Shown: positions 7,918 to 16,890 of the stretch, in pieces | Layout of the letters: each line of letters starts with the position of its first letter | Numbering within the stretch: position 1 is the stretch's first letter | NCBI GenBank assembly: GCA_023427545.1 | Contig: JAEZBF010000325.1 | Span: 1-21,593 of the forward strand | DNA from: Pseudomonadota bacterium | GTDB taxonomy: Bacteria; Pseudomonadota; Alphaproteobacteria; Rhizobiales; Devosiaceae | Direction: 5' to 3' | Length of the DNA stretch: 21,593 bases | Notes under the pieces: model-generated | Told to the model about the DNA's origin: nothing | The model's database searches: none | The model's input: the letters and a program-made list of their open reading frames with translations, nothing else | Program-made: the position numbers and the translations under genes

Positions 7918-9134
7918 TCAAAGAAGCTCCGCGCCTTCTCGATGCCCTCGCAAAGCGCATCGATGTCGTCCTTGCCGTTATATAGGCCGAGCGAGGCCCG
8001 GCAGGTAGAGGTCGCCCCGAACCGCGTCAGCAGCGGCATGGCGCAGTGCGTGCCGGCGCGAACGGCAATCCCGTAGCGGTCGAGGATCGTCGCGACGTCA
8101 TGGGCGTGGGCGCCCGTAAGCTCGAACGAGAAGATGCCGCCCTTGCCCGGCGCATCGCCGATCAGCCGCAGCGAGTTGATCCGCGACAGCCGCTCGCGGG
8201 CATAGGAGGTGAGCTCCGCCTCATGCGCGGCGATCGGGTTGCGGCCGAGTCCGTCGACATAGTCGATCGCGGCGCCGAGCCCGATCGCCTGCACGATCGG
8301 AGGCGTCCCGGCCTCGAAGCGGTGCGGCGGCTCGTTATAGGTGATGCCGTCCGTGGTCACGGTATCGATCATCTCGCCGCCGCCCTGGTAGGGCTGCATC
8401 TCGGCGAGCAGGTCGTGCCGGCCGTAGAGGACGCCGATGCCGGTCGGCCCGTACAGCTTGTGGCCGGTGCAGACGTAGAAATCGACGCCGAGGTCCTGCA
8501 CGTCGACCCTGGTGTGCACCGCCCCCTGGCTGCCGTCGGCCAGCACGGGAATGCCGCGCGCATGCGCGATCTCGACGACCTGCTTGAGCGGCGTCACGGT
8601 GCCCAGCACGTTGGACATATGGGTGATCGCCACCATGCGCGTGCGCGGCGAAAGCGCCGCCTCGAACGCATCGAGGTCGAAGCTGCCGTCGTCGCGCACG
8701 TCCACCCACTTCAGCACCGCACCCTTGCGCTCGCGATGGAAGTGCCACGGCACGATGTTGGAGTGGTGCTCCATGATCGTGAGGACGATCTCGTCGCCCT
8801 CACCCACGCGTGGGCCGGCGAAGGACGAGGCCACAAGATTGATCGCCTCAGTCGCCGACCGCGTGAAGATGATCTCGTCGGGTCGGCTGGCATTGAGGAA
8901 TCGCTGCACGCGCGAGCGCGCGCCCTCGAACGCTTCGGTGGCCCGGTTGGCTAGCGTGTGCAGCCCGCGGTGTACGTTGGCGTACTCGTGCCGGTAGGCG
9001 TGATCCATCCGGTCGAGCACCTGCACCGGCTTCTGCGCCGAAGCCCCGGAGTCGAGATAGACCAGCCGCCTGCCGTGAATCTCCTCGGCGAGGACGGGGA
9101 AGTCCGCGCGAACCTGGGTGAGGTCGAATGTCAT
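7914..9134 (-). CDS. sufS: Cysteine desulfurase SufS (group II)
   Basis: A 406-residue PLP enzyme that removes sulfur from cysteine and delivers it as persulfide for cluster assembly. The PLP lysine is K226 in GHKLYGPTG and the persulfide cysteine is C364 in RAGTHCAMPLL; both fall at the same numbers as in E. coli SufS, which supports the start at 9134 (MTFDLTQVRADFPVL). The open frame continues 23 codons upstream to 9203, but that stretch translates a palindromic repeat. GGAAGG lies a little upstream of 9134. No sufE-like partner gene is in the window. Two repeat elements separate it from sufD. Confidence 0.96.
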   Translation of the reverse strand: MTFDLTQVRADFPVLAEEIHGRRLVYLDSGASAQKPVQVLDRMDHAYRHEYANVHRGLHTLANRATEAFEGARSRVQRFLNASRPDEIIFTRSATEAINLVASSFAGPRVGEGDEIVLTIMEHHSNIVPWHFHRERKGAVLKWVDVRDDGSFDLDAFEAALSPRTRMVAITHMSNVLGTVTPLKQVVEIAHARGIPVLADGSQGAVHTRVDVQDLGVDFYVCTGHKLYGPTGIGVLYGRHDLLAEMQPYQGGGEMIDTVTTDGITYNEPPHRFEAGTPPIVQAIGLGAAIDYVDGLGRNPIAAHEAELTSYARERLSRINSLRLIGDAPGKGGIFSFELTGAHAHDVATILDRYGIAVRAGTHCAMPLLTRFGATSTCRASLGLYNGKDDIDALCEGIEKARSFFE

Positions 9135-9154
9135 GGTCCGCGCCCTTCCGCACC

Positions 9155-9272
9155 ACCCCTCATCCGGCTGTCGCCACCTCCTCCCACAAGGGGAGAAGGC
9201 CACGGAGCCGAAGCGCCGCAGTCAGGCCTTCTCCCCTTGTGGGAGAAGGTGCCCGAAGGGCGGATGAGGGGT
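9155..9272. repeat. Large palindromic repeat element between sufD and sufS
   Basis: Nested inverted repeats: outer 12-bp perfect arms at 9155-9166 and 9261-9272 and inner 20-bp perfect arms at 9181-9200 and 9226-9245, with a 25-base centre. As RNA it would form a long stem-loop. The arm sequence (CTCCCCTTGTGGGAGAAGG) resembles dispersed palindromes common in Rhizobiales genomes, from general knowledge. It lies just ahead of the sufS start. Confidence 0.85.
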
Positions 9273-9299
9273 CTTTCAGTAGTCATGTGACTCCCACGA

Positions 9300-9380
9300 C
9301 CTCGTGGTTCGACTCATCATGAGGTCTACTGGTGAACCGGCGTTGATGAGGCCTCATGGTGAGCCTGTCGAACCACGAGG
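9300..9380. repeat. Two-armed hairpin repeat, copy C
   Basis: The left arm 9300-9324 is a shortened copy (25 bases, missing part of the loop) and the right arm 9352-9380 is a full 29-base inverted copy. It lies 13 bases past the sufD stop (9394), between sufD and sufS. Together with the adjacent palindrome it fills almost the whole 259-base sufD-sufS gap; no gene is visible there. Confidence 0.8.
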
Positions 9381-9393
9381 CCGGGGAACCCAA

Positions 9394-10599
9394 TCACCCC
9401 GCCAGCCATCCCTCGACGACGCTCGTCAGCACATCCCGCACCGCTTCCGGCTCGATCGGATGGATCACCGCGGCAAGGAACGCGCGAACCAGCATCGTCT
9501 CGGCGTCGCGCTTGGGAATGCCGCGGCTCATGAGGTAGAACAGCGCCGTCTCATCGAGCGCACCGCAGGTCGAGCCGTGGCCGCAGACCACGTCGTCGGC
9601 ATAGATCTCGAGCTCAGGCTTGCTGAGGATCTCGGCTTGGTCCGAGAGCATCAGGCCCTGCATGCTCATCTTGGCGTCCGTCTTCTGCGCATCCCGGTCC
9701 ACGACGATCTTGCCCTGGAATACCGCCCGGCTCCGCCCGCGGCCGATCTGCTTGTAGAGCGGCTTGCTGCCGGTGCCCGGCACCGCGTGTACCACTTCCA
9801 GCGACATGTCCGAGTGCTGGCCATCGGCGAGGAGGTTGAGCCCGGTGAACTCGCCGTCGGCCCCAGCCCCTTCCATCCGGGCGAGGATGTTGGTCCGCGC
9901 AAGGCCGCTGCCCGCATGGACCGCGAGAGAGCGGAGCGTCGCGTCAGCGCCGAGGTGGTACTCGTGGATTGCAAAGTGCGATGCCTGTGCGTCCGACAAA
10001 TCGATCGTCACGTGGGTGACGTTCGCGCCCTGCCCCACCTGCAGCAGCGTTGCGTGGTTGGTCGCATGAGCCGCCGCGCTCGTCGCATAGGTTTCGACGA
10101 TCGTGACATTCGCGCCGTCCGCCACGAACACCCGCAGGCCACCCGCGGCGTGCCCTGCCTGGCCTTCCGACCGGCGGTCGACGTGGACAACGCCCTTCGC
10201 CTCAGGACCGAACTGGAGGGCCAGCGTCTCGCGCACGAGGCTCTTGTTGATCCGGACTAGCACGTCGTCGCGCTCGCTCAGCGGCGAGCCGGCAACGGCA
10301 TGCGCCGAGATGCCGTCAGGCAGCACCTCGGGCAGATAGAAGCCGCCATTGACGAAGGTCAGCCGGAAGCTGTCCGCAATATCGACCGGCGGCGTGCCCG
10401 GCTCGGCCGCAGGGGCCGCGAGCGGCGGCACCGCGCGCCAGAGCTGCTTGAGGTCGGTGTAGTGGTAGGCCTCGACCTTGCGCGTGGGCAGGCCAATGGC
10501 GGCCAGCCGCTCGGCCGCCGCCGATGCGCCAACCGCCTGCAGCTGCTCGATCAGGCTGAGCTCGGCCGGGCCGAGCCGCACGGGAATTGCAGCGTTCAT
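9394..10599 (-). CDS. sufD: Fe-S cluster assembly scaffold protein SufD
   Basis: A 401-residue partner of SufB in the SufBC2D complex. The N-terminal part is helical and the central and C-terminal parts form a beta-helix-like SufB/SufD core. The C-terminal motif CGHGSTCGALDETALFYLMS carries H341, which corresponds to E. coli SufD His360, a residue reported as essential for cluster formation with SufB. The Met at 10599 lies 2 bases after the sufC stop, so translation is coupled; the frame stays open further upstream only as overlap with sufC. It is followed by two repeats before sufS. Confidence 0.95.
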   Translation of the reverse strand: MNAAIPVRLGPAELSLIEQLQAVGASAAAERLAAIGLPTRKVEAYHYTDLKQLWRAVPPLAAPAAEPGTPPVDIADSFRLTFVNGGFYLPEVLPDGISAHAVAGSPLSERDDVLVRINKSLVRETLALQFGPEAKGVVHVDRRSEGQAGHAAGGLRVFVADGANVTIVETYATSAAAHATNHATLLQVGQGANVTHVTIDLSDAQASHFAIHEYHLGADATLRSLAVHAGSGLARTNILARMEGAGADGEFTGLNLLADGQHSDMSLEVVHAVPGTGSKPLYKQIGRGRSRAVFQGKIVVDRDAQKTDAKMSMQGLMLSDQAEILSKPELEIYADDVVCGHGSTCGALDETALFYLMSRGIPKRDAETMLVRAFLAAVIHPIEPEAVRDVLTSVVEGWLAG

Positions 10600-10601
10600 G
10601 C

Positions 10602-11363
10602 TCAGGCCGCCTGCTCGCCGATGCCGGAATAGCCCTGCGCCTCGAGCCGAAGCGCAAGCTGCGCATCCCCGCTCTCGACGATGCGGCCATCCGAGAACAC
10701 GTGCACGCGGTCGGGCACGATGTGGTTGAGCAGCCGCTGGTAGTGGGTGATCACCAGCATCGACCGGTCGGCAGCGCGCAGCGCGTTGACGCCTTCGGAG
10801 ACGATCTTGAGCGCATCGATATCGAGCCGGGATTCGGTCTCGTCGAGGATGCACATTTTGGGCTTGAGCAGCGCCATCTGCAGCACCTCGGCGCGCTTCT
10901 TCTCGCCGCCGGAGAACCCGACATTCAGCGCTCGCCGCAGCATGTCCTGCTCGATGTGGAGCGCGTTGCCCGCCTCCTTGACCGCCCGCATGAAGTCGGG
11001 AGTCGTCAGCTCGCTCTCGCCGCGCGCCTTGCGCTGCGCGTTCATCGCTGCCTTGAGGAAGGTCATGGTGGCAACGCCCGGGATCTCGATCGGATATTGG
11101 AACGCCAGGAACAGCCCAGCCGCCGCGCGCTCCGATGGCTCGAGCTCGAGGATGTTGACGCCATCGAGCAGCACCTCGCCCTCGGTGACCTCGTAGTCCT
11201 CCTTGCCGGCCAGCACATAGCTCAGCGTCGACTTGCCCGAGCCGTTGCGGCCCATCACGGCGTGCACCTCGCCGCGCGGCACGACGAGATCGACCCCCTT
11301 GAGGATCTCCCGGTCTTCGATACGGGCGTGGAGGTTGCGGATTTCAAGCATCGGTGTGGTCAT
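10602..11363 (-). CDS. sufC: Fe-S cluster assembly ATPase SufC
   Basis: A 253-residue ABC-type ATPase that drives conformational changes of SufB-SufD. Walker A is GRNGSGKST (38-46), the signature is SGGEKKRAE (151-159), Walker B is CILDE (171-175) with catalytic E175, and the switch histidine is in VITHYQ (H207). The D-loop reads ESRLD (177-181), where SufC proteins I know read DSGLD, so residues 177 and 179 are unusual. The start overlaps the stop of the upstream cupin gene by 4 bases (ATGA). Confidence 0.96.
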   Translation of the reverse strand: MTTPMLEIRNLHARIEDREILKGVDLVVPRGEVHAVMGRNGSGKSTLSYVLAGKEDYEVTEGEVLLDGVNILELEPSERAAAGLFLAFQYPIEIPGVATMTFLKAAMNAQRKARGESELTTPDFMRAVKEAGNALHIEQDMLRRALNVGFSGGEKKRAEVLQMALLKPKMCILDETESRLDIDALKIVSEGVNALRAADRSMLVITHYQRLLNHIVPDRVHVFSDGRIVESGDAQLALRLEAQGYSGIGEQAA

Positions 11364-11883
11364 TCTGTCTTACATTCTGCGCCCGGTCCCACGTCTTCGC
11401 CTTCCCAGTAGTCGAGCGGCGTCACGCGTCCTGCAAAGCTGTGGATGGACATCGGCTCACGGTCGTTGCCGTGCGCGATGTCTACCGCCACCCGCCCGCT
11501 GTCGGGATACTCCGTCACCTCGGCGCGGGTGTGATTGGCGAATGCGATATAGCGGAGCTCGGCGTCGCTGTTGTTGATGATCTGGTGCGCGTCTCCGCCA
11601 GGAGGGCAGCCGATGCAGTCGCCGGTCCTGATCGGCAAACGCCTGTCGCCAATCCGCAGCTCCCCCGTCCCCTGCAGGATCAGGAACAGCTCGTCGCAGC
11701 CATGGTGCCGGTGGTACGGCCAGGCCGTCTTGCCCGCCGGGACCACGTGCAGTGTCGCACCGACTTCGCCGACCCCGAGCGGCTCCGCGATCTCTGCCAG
11801 ACCAACCTGGAAACGCGAGCCCTTCTGCAGCCACTTGAGCTCCAGATCGGCAAGATTGACGACCGAACGATCGCGTTCCGCCA

Positions 11884-11884
<1 letters not shown>
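11360..11884 (-). CDS. Cupin-domain protein embedded in the suf operon
   Basis: A 174-residue protein, probably cytoplasmic (no signal peptide). One cupin domain covers about residues 40-120. Motif 1 is seen as PYHRHHGCDELFLILQG with H58, H60 and E65 as likely metal ligands; motif 2 as GDCIGCPPGGDAHQIIN with H100 as the fourth. A C90-x-x-C93 pair lies inside motif 2, with further cysteines at C63 and C171. The C-terminal 35 residues (ending in DYWEGEDVGPGAECKTE) lie outside the domain. The start overlaps the sufB stop (TAATG) and the end overlaps the sufC start (ATGA), so it should be made with the scaffold. Cupins have many functions and I cannot name a substrate; iron or thiol sensing, or cluster protection, would be guesses from context. 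Confidence 0.9.
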
Positions 11885-13428
<1,544 letters not shown>

Positions 13429-13436
13429 ATCGGTTC

Positions 13437-14579
13437 CTATGCCGCCTTGCCGCGGCGTCCGCGGTGCCGCTCGAGCACCTCACCAAAACCTGCGAGGAAC
13501 GCGGTCACGTCCTCGCCCGTCGAATTCCACCCCGGGCTCACCCGCAGCGCACACCCGGCAAGTTCGGCGGGTACGCCCATCGCCTTCAGCACTGCGCTCG
13601 CGCCCACTTTGCCTGACGAGCATGCCGACCCCGAGGATACCGAAATGCCCATCAGGTCGAGGCTCATCATCGCCGCGGCATTGCCGACACCCGGCACCGC
13701 GAAGTTGACGACGTTGCCGACGCGCTCGACAGCGCTTCCGAACACCACCAGGTCAGGCGCAAGCGCTCGCAGTCCCGCTTCCACCTGCGCAGTCAGCTCG
13801 CCGACCCGAACCGCGTCATAGCGGCGGGTGAAAGCCTCTGCAGCTGCCCCGAAGCCCGCGATCAAAGCCGCTGGCTCCGTACCGCCCCGACGGCCCTGTT
13901 CCTGGCCGCCGCCGGGGATCAGCCGCACCGCATCCGCGTGCGCCTTCACCAGCAGCGCGCCTACGCCGGCGGGACCGCCGATCTTGTGGGCGCTCACCGC
14001 CATCATATCGGCAGCCGAGGCGGCAAAATCCAGTGGCAGGCGGCCGAGCGCCTGCACCGCGTCGACGAAAAGGAAGTGCGGCGTCGGTCCAACCATCGCG
14101 GCGATCTTCCCTAGCGGCTGCACGACACCCGTCTCGTTGTTGATCGCCTGCACCGCGACGAGCACCGGCCCCGCCGAATCTTTCACCGCCTCGTCCAGCT
14201 GATCGAGCCGCACCACACCGTCGCCATCGAGCCCGATCACCTGCATCGGCAATCCGCTCGCTTCTGCCGCCTTGTGCACTGCCGCGTGCTCGCCCGCACC
14301 GATGACCAGGCCCGTCACGCCAAGCGCCTTGGCCCCGACGATGGCCTGCGTGATCGCCTCAGTCCCGGAGCTTGTGAACACCACCTGCTGGCGCGTCGCT
14401 CCCGCCAGCGTGGCCACGCGATCGCGCGCGGCTTCGACCAGGTTGCGCAGGGCGCGCCCGTGTCCATGCACTGACGATGGGTTGCCGGCGAGTTCGAGCG
14501 CAGCCACGATCGCTGCACGCGCTTCGGGCAGCAGCGGCGTCGATGCGTTGTGGTCGAGATAGACGGCCGGCAGGGTCAT
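13437..14579 (-). CDS. IscS/NifS-like cysteine desulfurase, first gene of the suf block
   Basis: A 380-residue PLP-dependent desulfurase of the group I (NifS/IscS) type. YLDHNASTPLLPEA opens the protein, the PLP lysine is K199 in SAHKIGGPAGVG, the substrate loop is RRGGTEPAAL, and the persulfide cysteine is C320 in SSGSACSSGK. Rhizobial suf operons typically have such a second desulfurase ahead of sufB; annotation names vary (sufS2, iscS, nifS). It could supply SufBCD or a different acceptor. It is the promoter-proximal gene, with a 264-base divergent region upstream holding an Irr-box-like palindrome. No Rrf2/IscR-type regulator gene is present next to it in this window. Confidence 0.93.
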   Translation of the reverse strand: MTLPAVYLDHNASTPLLPEARAAIVAALELAGNPSSVHGHGRALRNLVEAARDRVATLAGATRQQVVFTSSGTEAITQAIVGAKALGVTGLVIGAGEHAAVHKAAEASGLPMQVIGLDGDGVVRLDQLDEAVKDSAGPVLVAVQAINNETGVVQPLGKIAAMVGPTPHFLFVDAVQALGRLPLDFAASAADMMAVSAHKIGGPAGVGALLVKAHADAVRLIPGGGQEQGRRGGTEPAALIAGFGAAAEAFTRRYDAVRVGELTAQVEAGLRALAPDLVVFGSAVERVGNVVNFAVPGVGNAAAMMSLDLMGISVSSGSACSSGKVGASAVLKAMGVPAELAGCALRVSPGWNSTGEDVTAFLAGFGEVLERHRGRRGKAA

Positions 14580-14638
14580 TGTGTCGCCTCGAATCGCGTT
14601 TGGCGCGGCAAGCCCTCGGCTCTCACCCCAAACACTTC

Positions 14639-14667
14639 TTGAAATTCAACGCCCAGTTTCTCTACAA
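14639..14667 (+). promoter_or_regulatory. Weak candidate promoter in the suf/hydrolase divergent region
   Basis: TTGAAA (14639-14644) and CTACAA (14662-14667) are separated by 17 bases on the plus strand and could drive the alpha/beta hydrolase. The reverse strand reads TTGTAG and TTTCAA with the same spacing and so could, in principle, face sufB. A short palindrome, TTGAAATTCAA, overlaps the first box. The match is modest. Confidence 0.22.
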
Positions 14668-14703
14668 GGGCGCTCGCTGCTGGCCACCCCCGGTCCGCAG
14701 CAG

Positions 14704-14726
14704 CAGTTTAGAACAATTCGAAACTG
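14704..14726. promoter_or_regulatory. Irr-box-like iron control element (ICE)
   Basis: A 23-bp inverted repeat with 10-bp arms (14704-14713 and 14717-14726), a 3-base centre and one mismatched pair. Its core TTTAGAACAATTCGAAA (14707-14723) closely resembles the iron control element bound by the rhizobial Irr regulator, an imperfect palindrome of TTTAGAA and TTCTAAA halves. It lies 125-147 bases ahead of the first suf-block start and about 118 bases ahead of the divergent hydrolase. Known rhizobial suf operons respond to Irr and RirA. I saw no clear RirA box. The palindrome is seen; binding by Irr is inferred. Confidence 0.6.
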
Positions 14727-14771
14727 AGTTCGTGTGAACCCGGTTTTAGGTAGCTGCGCCATCCGCGTCAA

Positions 14772-14807
14772 GCCGGAGGCGCCGTGCCCGGCGTGCCATT
14801 CTCCGGC
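14772..14807 (+). promoter_or_regulatory. Hairpin in the leader of the alpha/beta hydrolase
   Basis: Perfect 7-bp arms GCCGGAG (14772-14778) and CTCCGGC (14801-14807) enclose a region that can form a second GC-rich stem. It ends 36 bases before the hydrolase start. No T-run follows. The role is unknown; it may be incidental in GC-rich DNA. Confidence 0.25.
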
Positions 14808-14843
14808 GCCGACGCCGTGACGAGTGGAGCGTAAGGAGCCCAG

Positions 14844-15506
14844 ATGCCCGAAGTTATTTTCAACGGCCCCGAAGGACGGCTTGAAGGTCGCTACCAGCCC
14901 GGCAAGGAGCCTAACGCCCCGATCGCGATCGTGCTCCATCCGCACCCCGAGTTCGGCGGCACGATGAACAACCAGATCGTCTACCACCTGTTCTACATGT
15001 TCGCGCAGCGCGGCTTTGCGGTGCTGCGGTTCAACTCCCGCGGCGTGGGGCGCAGCCAGGGCATGTTCGACCATGGCATCGGCGAGCTCTCCGATGCCGC
15101 CTCCGCGCTCGACTGGCTGCAGTCGCTCAATCGCGAGAGCCGCGGCTGCTGGATTGCCGGCTTCTCCTTCGGCGCCTGGATCGGCATGCAGCTCCTGATG
15201 CGCCGGCCCGAGGTCGAAGGCTTCATCTCGGTGGCGCCGCCCGAGAACCTCTACGATTTCTCGTTCCTCGCCCCCTGCCCCTCCTCCGGGCTGATCATCC
15301 ACGGCGACAAGGACCGCGTCGCGCCCCCGCAATCCGTCCAGAAGCTCGTCGATAAGCTCAAGACCCAGAAGGGCATTACCATCGAGCAGCAGATCGTCGA
15401 TGGCGCGAACCATTTCTTCGAGAACAAGGTCGACGACCTCATCGCAGCCTGCTCCGAATACCTCGACCGCCGCCGCGCCGAAATCGCCGCCGGCAAGGGG
15501 CGGTAG
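14844..15506 (+). CDS. Alpha/beta hydrolase (COG2945-like)
   Basis: A 220-residue serine hydrolase of the dienelactone-hydrolase-like COG2945 group, judged from its opening IVLHPHPEFGGTMNN, a hallmark of that group. The catalytic triad is visible: S108 in the nucleophile elbow GFSFG (106-110), D155 or D157 in HGDKDRV, and H190 in GANHFF. No signal peptide, so it should be cytoplasmic. Substrate unknown; this group is widespread and poorly characterised. AAGGAG lies 5 bases upstream of the ATG. It is divergent from the suf block and shares its control region, so iron regulation of both sides is possible. Confidence 0.9.
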   Translation: MPEVIFNGPEGRLEGRYQPGKEPNAPIAIVLHPHPEFGGTMNNQIVYHLFYMFAQRGFAVLRFNSRGVGRSQGMFDHGIGELSDAASALDWLQSLNRESRGCWIAGFSFGAWIGMQLLMRRPEVEGFISVAPPENLYDFSFLAPCPSSGLIIHGDKDRVAPPQSVQKLVDKLKTQKGITIEQQIVDGANHFFENKVDDLIAACSEYLDRRRAEIAAGKGR

Positions 15507-15525
15507 TCGCGACCTAGTGCCCGGA

Positions 15526-15611
15526 CCTCGTCCTTCGACAAGCTCAGGATGAGGTCCTCCGAGACGCCAGCTCCCCAGTAGACCTCATGGTGAGCTTGTC
15601 GAACCACGAGG
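15526..15611. repeat. Two-armed hairpin repeat, copy D
   Basis: The left arm 15526-15554 and right arm 15583-15611 are 29 bases each and inverted relative to each other. The left stem is CCTCGTCC with GGATGAGG, whereas the right arm and the other copies use the GG and CC version; both sides of the stem changed together, keeping the pairing. It ends 22 bases before the tyrS start, between the hydrolase and tyrS on the same strand. Confidence 0.85.
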
Positions 15612-15633
15612 TCGTGGCAAAGGGCGTGGCACA

Positions 15634-16887
15634 ATGGCCGCCAAGTACAAATGCGATTTCCTCAATGTCCTCGACCAGCGCGGCTTCATCGCGCAGATCT
15701 CCGACCCCGAGGGGCTCGACAGGCTCGCGGCCACTGGCACCATCACCGGCTATGTCGGCTACGACGCCACCGCGACCAGCATCCACATCGGCAACCTGAT
15801 CACCGTCACCCTGCTCTACTGGCTGCAGGAGACCGGGCATCGAGCCATCAGCCTGATGGGAGGCGGCACCTCGATGGTCGGCGACCCTTCGTTCCGCGAC
15901 GATCAGCGCCAACTGCTGACGCCGGAAAAGATCAACACCAACATCGAGAGCATCAAGCGCGTCTACGGCAACATCCTGCGCTATGACGGCAACAACCCGG
16001 CCATCATGGTCAACAATGCCGACTGGCTGCTCAAGCTCAACTACGTCGAGTTCCTGCGCGATGTTGGCCGGCACTTCTCGGTCAACCGCATGCTCAGCTT
16101 CGACTCGGTCAAGACCCGGCTCGATCGCGAACAGTCGCTGAGCTTCCTCGAATTCAACTACATGATCATGCAGGGCTACGACTTCGTCGAGCTCAACCGC
16201 CGCTACGGCTGCGTGCTGCAGATGGGCGGCACCGACCAGTGGGGCAACATCATCAACGGCGTCGACCTCAGCCACCGCATGGGCGGGCCGCAGCTTTACG
16301 CGCTGACCACGCCGCTGCTCACCACCGCCTCCGGCCAGAAGATGGGTAAGACCGCCTCCGGAGCCGTCTGGCTCAACGGCGACCTCTTCAGCCCTTATGA
16401 CTTCTGGCAGTACTTCCGGAACACCGAGGACGCCGACGTCGGCAAGTTCCTCAAGATCTTTACCCGCCTGCCGCTCGATGAGATCGCACGCCTGGAGCAG
16501 CTGGGCGGCGCCGAGCTCAACGAGGCCAAGAAGATCCTCGCGACCGAAGCGACGGCCATCGTCCACGGCCGCGCCGCAGCCGACCAGGCTGCTGCCACCG
16601 CCGCGGCAACCTTCGAATCCGGCGCGCTCGACCTCTCGCTACCCACCGCGGCCGTCGCGCGCGGCGAGCTAGCGGAGGGCATCGGCATCCTCGCAGCCCT
16701 TGTTCGCTCCGGCCTCGCAGCATCCAACGGCGAAGCTCGCCGTCACGTCCAGTCCGGCGCCGTCCGCCTCAACGACCGGCCGGTGTCCGACGACCGCCTG
16801 TCGGTCACCGATGCGAGCCTGCTGCCCGAAGGCGTGCTCAAGCTTTCAGTCGGCAAGAAGAAGCACGCGCTGCTCAAGCCGGAATAG
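15634..16887 (+). CDS. tyrS: Tyrosyl-tRNA synthetase
   Basis: A 417-residue class I aminoacyl-tRNA synthetase that attaches tyrosine to its tRNA. HIGN (51-54) is the HIGH-type motif and KMGKT (236-240) the KMSKS-type motif. The tyrosine pocket includes GYVGYDATATSIHIGN and YDFVELNRRYGCVLQMGGTDQWGN-type residues around 176-200. The C-terminal 70 residues form an S4 RNA-binding domain (SNGEARRHVQSGAVRLNDRP). Length is normal for the bacterial enzyme. AAAGGG lies 9 bases ahead of the ATG. A hairpin repeat lies directly upstream. It is convergent with the AsmA-like gene with only 3 bases between the stop codons. Confidence 0.97.
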   Translation: MAAKYKCDFLNVLDQRGFIAQISDPEGLDRLAATGTITGYVGYDATATSIHIGNLITVTLLYWLQETGHRAISLMGGGTSMVGDPSFRDDQRQLLTPEKINTNIESIKRVYGNILRYDGNNPAIMVNNADWLLKLNYVEFLRDVGRHFSVNRMLSFDSVKTRLDREQSLSFLEFNYMIMQGYDFVELNRRYGCVLQMGGTDQWGNIINGVDLSHRMGGPQLYALTTPLLTTASGQKMGKTASGAVWLNGDLFSPYDFWQYFRNTEDADVGKFLKIFTRLPLDEIARLEQLGGAELNEAKKILATEATAIVHGRAAADQAAATAAATFESGALDLSLPTAAVARGELAEGIGILAALVRSGLAASNGEARRHVQSGAVRLNDRPVSDDRLSVTDASLLPEGVLKLSVGKKKHALLKPE

Positions 16888-16890
16888 CCG

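Noticed and set aside
10600..10854. An N-terminal extension of sufD into sufC
   Set aside because: Out-of-frame reading of sufC; the Met at 10599 just after the sufC stop fits the family start.
14580..14843. A possible small Rrf2/IscR-type regulator or RNA gene ahead of the suf block
   Set aside because: No frame with a helix-turn-helix or cysteine cluster and no tRNA- or riboswitch-like fold could be supported; the region holds only control elements.
15612..15633. A T-box or other tRNA-sensing leader before tyrS
   Set aside because: No T-box sequence or antiterminator is visible, and these leaders are not typical of alphaproteobacteria; the upstream structure is the dispersed repeat.
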